Shown here piece after piece: positions 7,155 through 9,065 of a DNA stretch of 9,065 bases. This stretch comes from RGIG2161 sp964525525 (GTDB lineage: Bacteria; Bacillota; Clostridia; Oscillospirales; CAG-272), in NCBI GenBank assembly GCA_964525525.1, contig CAZGHD010000084.1:1-9065 (forward strand), in the 5' to 3' direction. A model generated the notes under the pieces. It saw only the letters and a program-made list of their open reading frames with translations, had not been told where the DNA came from and made no database searches. How positions within the stretch are numbered: the stretch's first letter is position 1; each line of letters starts with the position of its first letter. Position numbers and translations under genes: made by a program.

Positions 7155-7174
7155 AACATCATAGAAATTGCTAT

Positions 7175-7187
7175 GGGGATTAGAATG
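7175..7187 (+). promoter_or_regulatory. Ribosome binding site deciding the start of the unknown lipoprotein gene
   Basis: Two in-frame ATGs lie at 7173 and 7185. GGGGA (7175-7179) is five bases before the ATG at 7185, whereas nothing like a Shine-Dalgarno sequence precedes 7173. The 7185 start also gives a standard signal peptide beginning MKN, so it is preferred. Confidence 0.6.
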
Positions 7188-8357
7188 AAAAATATAATTG
7201 CAAGCATCGTTTTATTAATCACGATTTCTCTTGTTTTTCTGGATTGCGTCGAAGACGAGCCGAAAAATGAGGCACCGACCGACGTGACCGGTGATACAAC
7301 CTCGGTAGCTGATACCACCAAGGCAGAGGAAACTACCGCGTCGTCAGATGATGACGTTGTAACGCTTCCTATCGAAGTAAAGGTATACTATGACAACGGT
7401 GATTTCAGCTTTTCTGAGGATTTGCTTGCTGTGACCGACGGAGTAGTCTGCTTTTACTTGGAAGCAAAACCGGAAATGATCGTTAGTATGTTTGGGGAAA
7501 TATACAGTATTACAGGTAAAGAACGCTTTACTGTAACTCATATAAAATGTGTCGACAACGCCGTAATTGTTACTGCTTGCTTTGGTGAAGAAAGAGAACA
7601 CATCAACGAGATATGTATTGACATAGGTAGAAGAAGCGGTCTGTTATCCAGTATTATTTATTTTATGTTGGATGACTATGAGAGTTATAATAATATAAAA
7701 AGAATAGTGATAAACGATGCGATTATAAATATCCAAGGTACAGAATACGGATATCATGAAGTTACTTCAATATCTGCATATGGACATGAAGCAAAATTAA
7801 AAAATCCTAAAGCCTTAACCGGAAGAAATGGCGTTATTCATTACGTACATCAAGCAGAGGATATTTTTGCAATAGATTTTGATAAAGAATGGGGAGAAAT
7901 ATACATATTTACTAAAGATAGCTGTATAGAAATCCTGCCGAGTACCGTTGATTGGGAAAAAGATCCGTATTTCTACAACGTATCTTTTTATAATTATGAG
8001 GTGGATGAGAACGGTAGATTGATCTATTCAAGACGGCCGTACAAGTATACGTTTCAAGGCGGTTGCTTTAACGGAATGGTTGAATACTGTTGCGGATATG
8101 ACGAGCTTTGGATGGAAAAGGGTGTTGTATCGGTGGAAAACGGGGAGGTTGTATATACACCGGAAAGAAAATATACCGTAAAAGAGGGCATTGAAAACTT
8201 TAAAGATATTTATAACTATCATACGCAGGTAAACTATATTCCGATAGAAGAATTCTATGAAGAGTATTACCGCGAAGAGTTTGAAAAAGAGCTTGGTATT
8301 AAATCGATTGAAGAGCTTTTTGAATACAACAAAGCGCATTACGAGGTGTACAACTAA
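7185..8357 (+). CDS. Predicted lipoprotein of unknown function
   Basis: I do not recognise this family. From ATG 7185 the product is 390 residues (394 from the weaker start at 7173). Residues 1-20 form a signal peptide (MKN, hydrophobic stretch, VFLD) followed by Cys21, a probable lipidation site, although Asp just before the Cys is unusual. Residues 22-59 are a low-complexity Thr/Asp/Glu/Ser linker (for example TTSVADTTKAEETTASSDDD), as expected for a tether between membrane and domain. The remaining ~330 residues are soluble-looking, with many Tyr, Phe, Asp and Glu and regularly alternating hydrophobic stretches that suggest beta structure. The tail is acidic and probably helical (EEFYEEYYREEFEKELGIKS). 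No catalytic motif is visible. Codon use is much more A+T-rich than in the neighbours and includes TTA and ATA, hinting at weak codon selection or acquisition. It has its own promoter and shares the terminator at 8362-8396. Confidence 0.8.
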   Translation: MKNIIASIVLLITISLVFLDCVEDEPKNEAPTDVTGDTTSVADTTKAEETTASSDDDVVTLPIEVKVYYDNGDFSFSEDLLAVTDGVVCFYLEAKPEMIVSMFGEIYSITGKERFTVTHIKCVDNAVIVTACFGEEREHINEICIDIGRRSGLLSSIIYFMLDDYESYNNIKRIVINDAIINIQGTEYGYHEVTSISAYGHEAKLKNPKALTGRNGVIHYVHQAEDIFAIDFDKEWGEIYIFTKDSCIEILPSTVDWEKDPYFYNVSFYNYEVDENGRLIYSRRPYKYTFQGGCFNGMVEYCCGYDELWMEKGVVSVENGEVVYTPERKYTVKEGIENFKDIYNYHTQVNYIPIEEFYEEYYREEFEKELGIKSIEELFEYNKAHYEVYN

Positions 8358-8361
8358 CAGA

Positions 8362-8396
8362 AAAAGAGCCAACACGAATTTCGTGTTGGCTCTTTT
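8362..8396. terminator. Bidirectional terminator between convergent genes
   Basis: A 15-bp perfect stem (8362-8376 with 8382-8396) encloses an AATTT loop. The stem begins with As and ends with Ts, so it presents a T run after the hairpin on both strands. It begins five bases after the plus-strand lipoprotein stop and ends nine bases beyond the minus-strand oxidoreductase stop, so it can serve both. Confidence 0.93.
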
Positions 8397-8405
8397 AACT
8401 TTTTA

Positions 8406-9065
8406 TCAGTTACCGTATGTACCCTCGAGGTTAGAGACTACTTCTGTTACGTCTTCCTTACCCTTGGACGTTGCGATGCGCTTTTCAAGCTCTTCGTAGA
8501 ATTCCTCGCCGTCGTTCGGGAGGTCTACCCATTTATCCTTCCAGGAGGAGAGCATCATCGCGTTGGACAGAGAAAGTCCGTTGATACCCTCGTAACCGGG
8601 AGCAAGGAGAGGCTCGCCGTTAAGCAGGTGGTTGGTGAAGTTCTTGAATATACCGACGTGCTGTTCGCCGCCGTTGTTGAAATCGTAGGTAATGGTTGCG
8701 GGAGTAGGCTTTGCAAAGCCGTTGGTTGCGGTCTTGCAGTACTCTCTCTCGTCTACGGGGAGACGGGTAAAGGTGAGGGAGTTATTCTCAAACACGAGCT
8801 TACCGCGGCTGCCGGAGATCTCAAGACGGTTGGTGCCGGGGCACTCGCCGGTGGTGGTGATGAACACGCCGGTCGCGCCGTTTGCGTACTCTGCGTATGC
8901 GGTAACGTCGTCCTCTACCTCGATGTCGTGGTATTTACCGAAGCTCATAAACGCGCGTATACGGGTGGGCATACCGAAAATCCACTGCCAGAGGTCAAGG
9001 TTGTGAGGGCACTGGTTGAGAAGAACGCCGCCGCCTTCGCCTGCCCAGGTAGCTCTCCATCCGCC
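8406..9065 (-). CDS. Gfo/Idh/MocA-family oxidoreductase, C-terminal part, truncated by the window edge
   Basis: 219 codons are visible, ending with TGA at 8406-8408. The frame stays open to base 9065, so the Met at 8970-8972 is internal. The missing N-terminal part should be the Rossmann domain that binds NAD(P). Reading from the window edge, the visible part starts with a family hallmark: GEGGGVLLNQCPHNLDLWQW at residues 9-28. His21 is the conserved catalytic-type histidine, and Asn17 occupies the place of the Asp found in D-x3-H members. It continues with the C-terminal substrate-binding beta-sheet domain (YANGATGVFITTTGE, then ISGSRGKLVFENN). Such enzymes oxidise or reduce sugars, inositols or related polyols; the substrate here is unknown. 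The downstream neighbour is convergent, and any operon partners would lie to the right, outside the window. Confidence 0.9.
   Translation of the reverse strand, partial: GGWRATWAGEGGGVLLNQCPHNLDLWQWIFGMPTRIRAFMSFGKYHDIEVEDDVTAYAEYANGATGVFITTTGECPGTNRLEISGSRGKLVFENNSLTFTRLPVDEREYCKTATNGFAKPTPATITYDFNNGGEQHVGIFKNFTNHLLNGEPLLAPGYEGINGLSLSNAMMLSSWKDKWVDLPNDGEEFYEELEKRIATSKGKEDVTEVVSNLEGTYGN

Noticed and set aside
8970..8972. Met codon as the start of a short 188-residue minus-strand protein
   Set aside because: The same frame continues upstream to the window edge without a stop and encodes the conserved GGGVLLNQCPHNLDL segment, so the Met is internal and the gene is simply cut by the window.
8692..9006. 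A 104-codon plus-strand frame near the right edge
   Set aside because: It is opposite the Gfo/Idh/MocA oxidoreductase, whose minus-strand translation is continuous and shows clear family motifs to the window edge.
1..9065. CRISPR arrays, tRNA or rRNA genes, transposases, phage genes, toxin-antitoxin or defence gene clusters
   Set aside because: I looked for regularly spaced repeats, cloverleaf-like segments, transposase motifs and small paired genes and saw none. All substantial coding space is taken by the genes listed.

Overview
The window carries about half G+C coding sequence with strong AGGAG-type ribosome binding sites, Gram-positive-style lipoproteins, near-consensus sigma-A promoters and compact hairpin-plus-T-run terminators. 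Together these suggest a Firmicutes/Clostridia genome, plausibly an uncultured gut Oscillospiraceae- or Christensenellales-like lineage. The taxonomic placement is inference; no marker gene is present.

Layout. (1) Bases 1-711, plus strand: the 3' part of an aldo/keto reductase with a C-terminal ferredoxin-like domain (two Cys4 motifs), closed by a terminator at 717-743. (2) Bases 712-1006: an AT-rich gene-free stretch with a consensus-like promoter (870-898) and a long imperfect hairpin (928-970) in the predicted 5' leader of the next operon. (3) Bases 1007-7020, plus strand: a complete peptide ABC importer in the order oppB-oppC-oppD-oppF-oppA, with tight spacing, a 4-base oppD/oppF overlap, and the lipoprotein substrate-binding gene last. 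A GAAA-loop terminator follows at 7041-7071. (4) Bases 7104-8357, plus strand: a monocistronic gene for an unrecognised predicted lipoprotein, visibly AT-richer than its neighbours, behind an unusually complete promoter (UP-like tract, TTGACA, 17 bp, extended -10). (5) A 15-bp stem at 8362-8396 that can terminate from both sides. (6) Bases 8406-9065, minus strand: the C-terminal part of a Gfo/Idh/MocA-family oxidoreductase running off the window's right edge.

How the genes work together. OppA would capture extracellular peptides at the membrane surface, OppB and OppC form the channel, and OppD and OppF supply ATP hydrolysis. Codon choice in oppA is extreme (no TTA, CTA or TCA in register over nearly the whole gene), which fits high expression of the binding protein. 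The flanking oxidoreductases and the unknown lipoprotein have their own transcription signals and no evident functional link to peptide uptake.

No clear new multi-gene system is visible. The points most worth a second look are the hairpin leader of the opp operon and the orphan lipoprotein with its near-ideal promoter.
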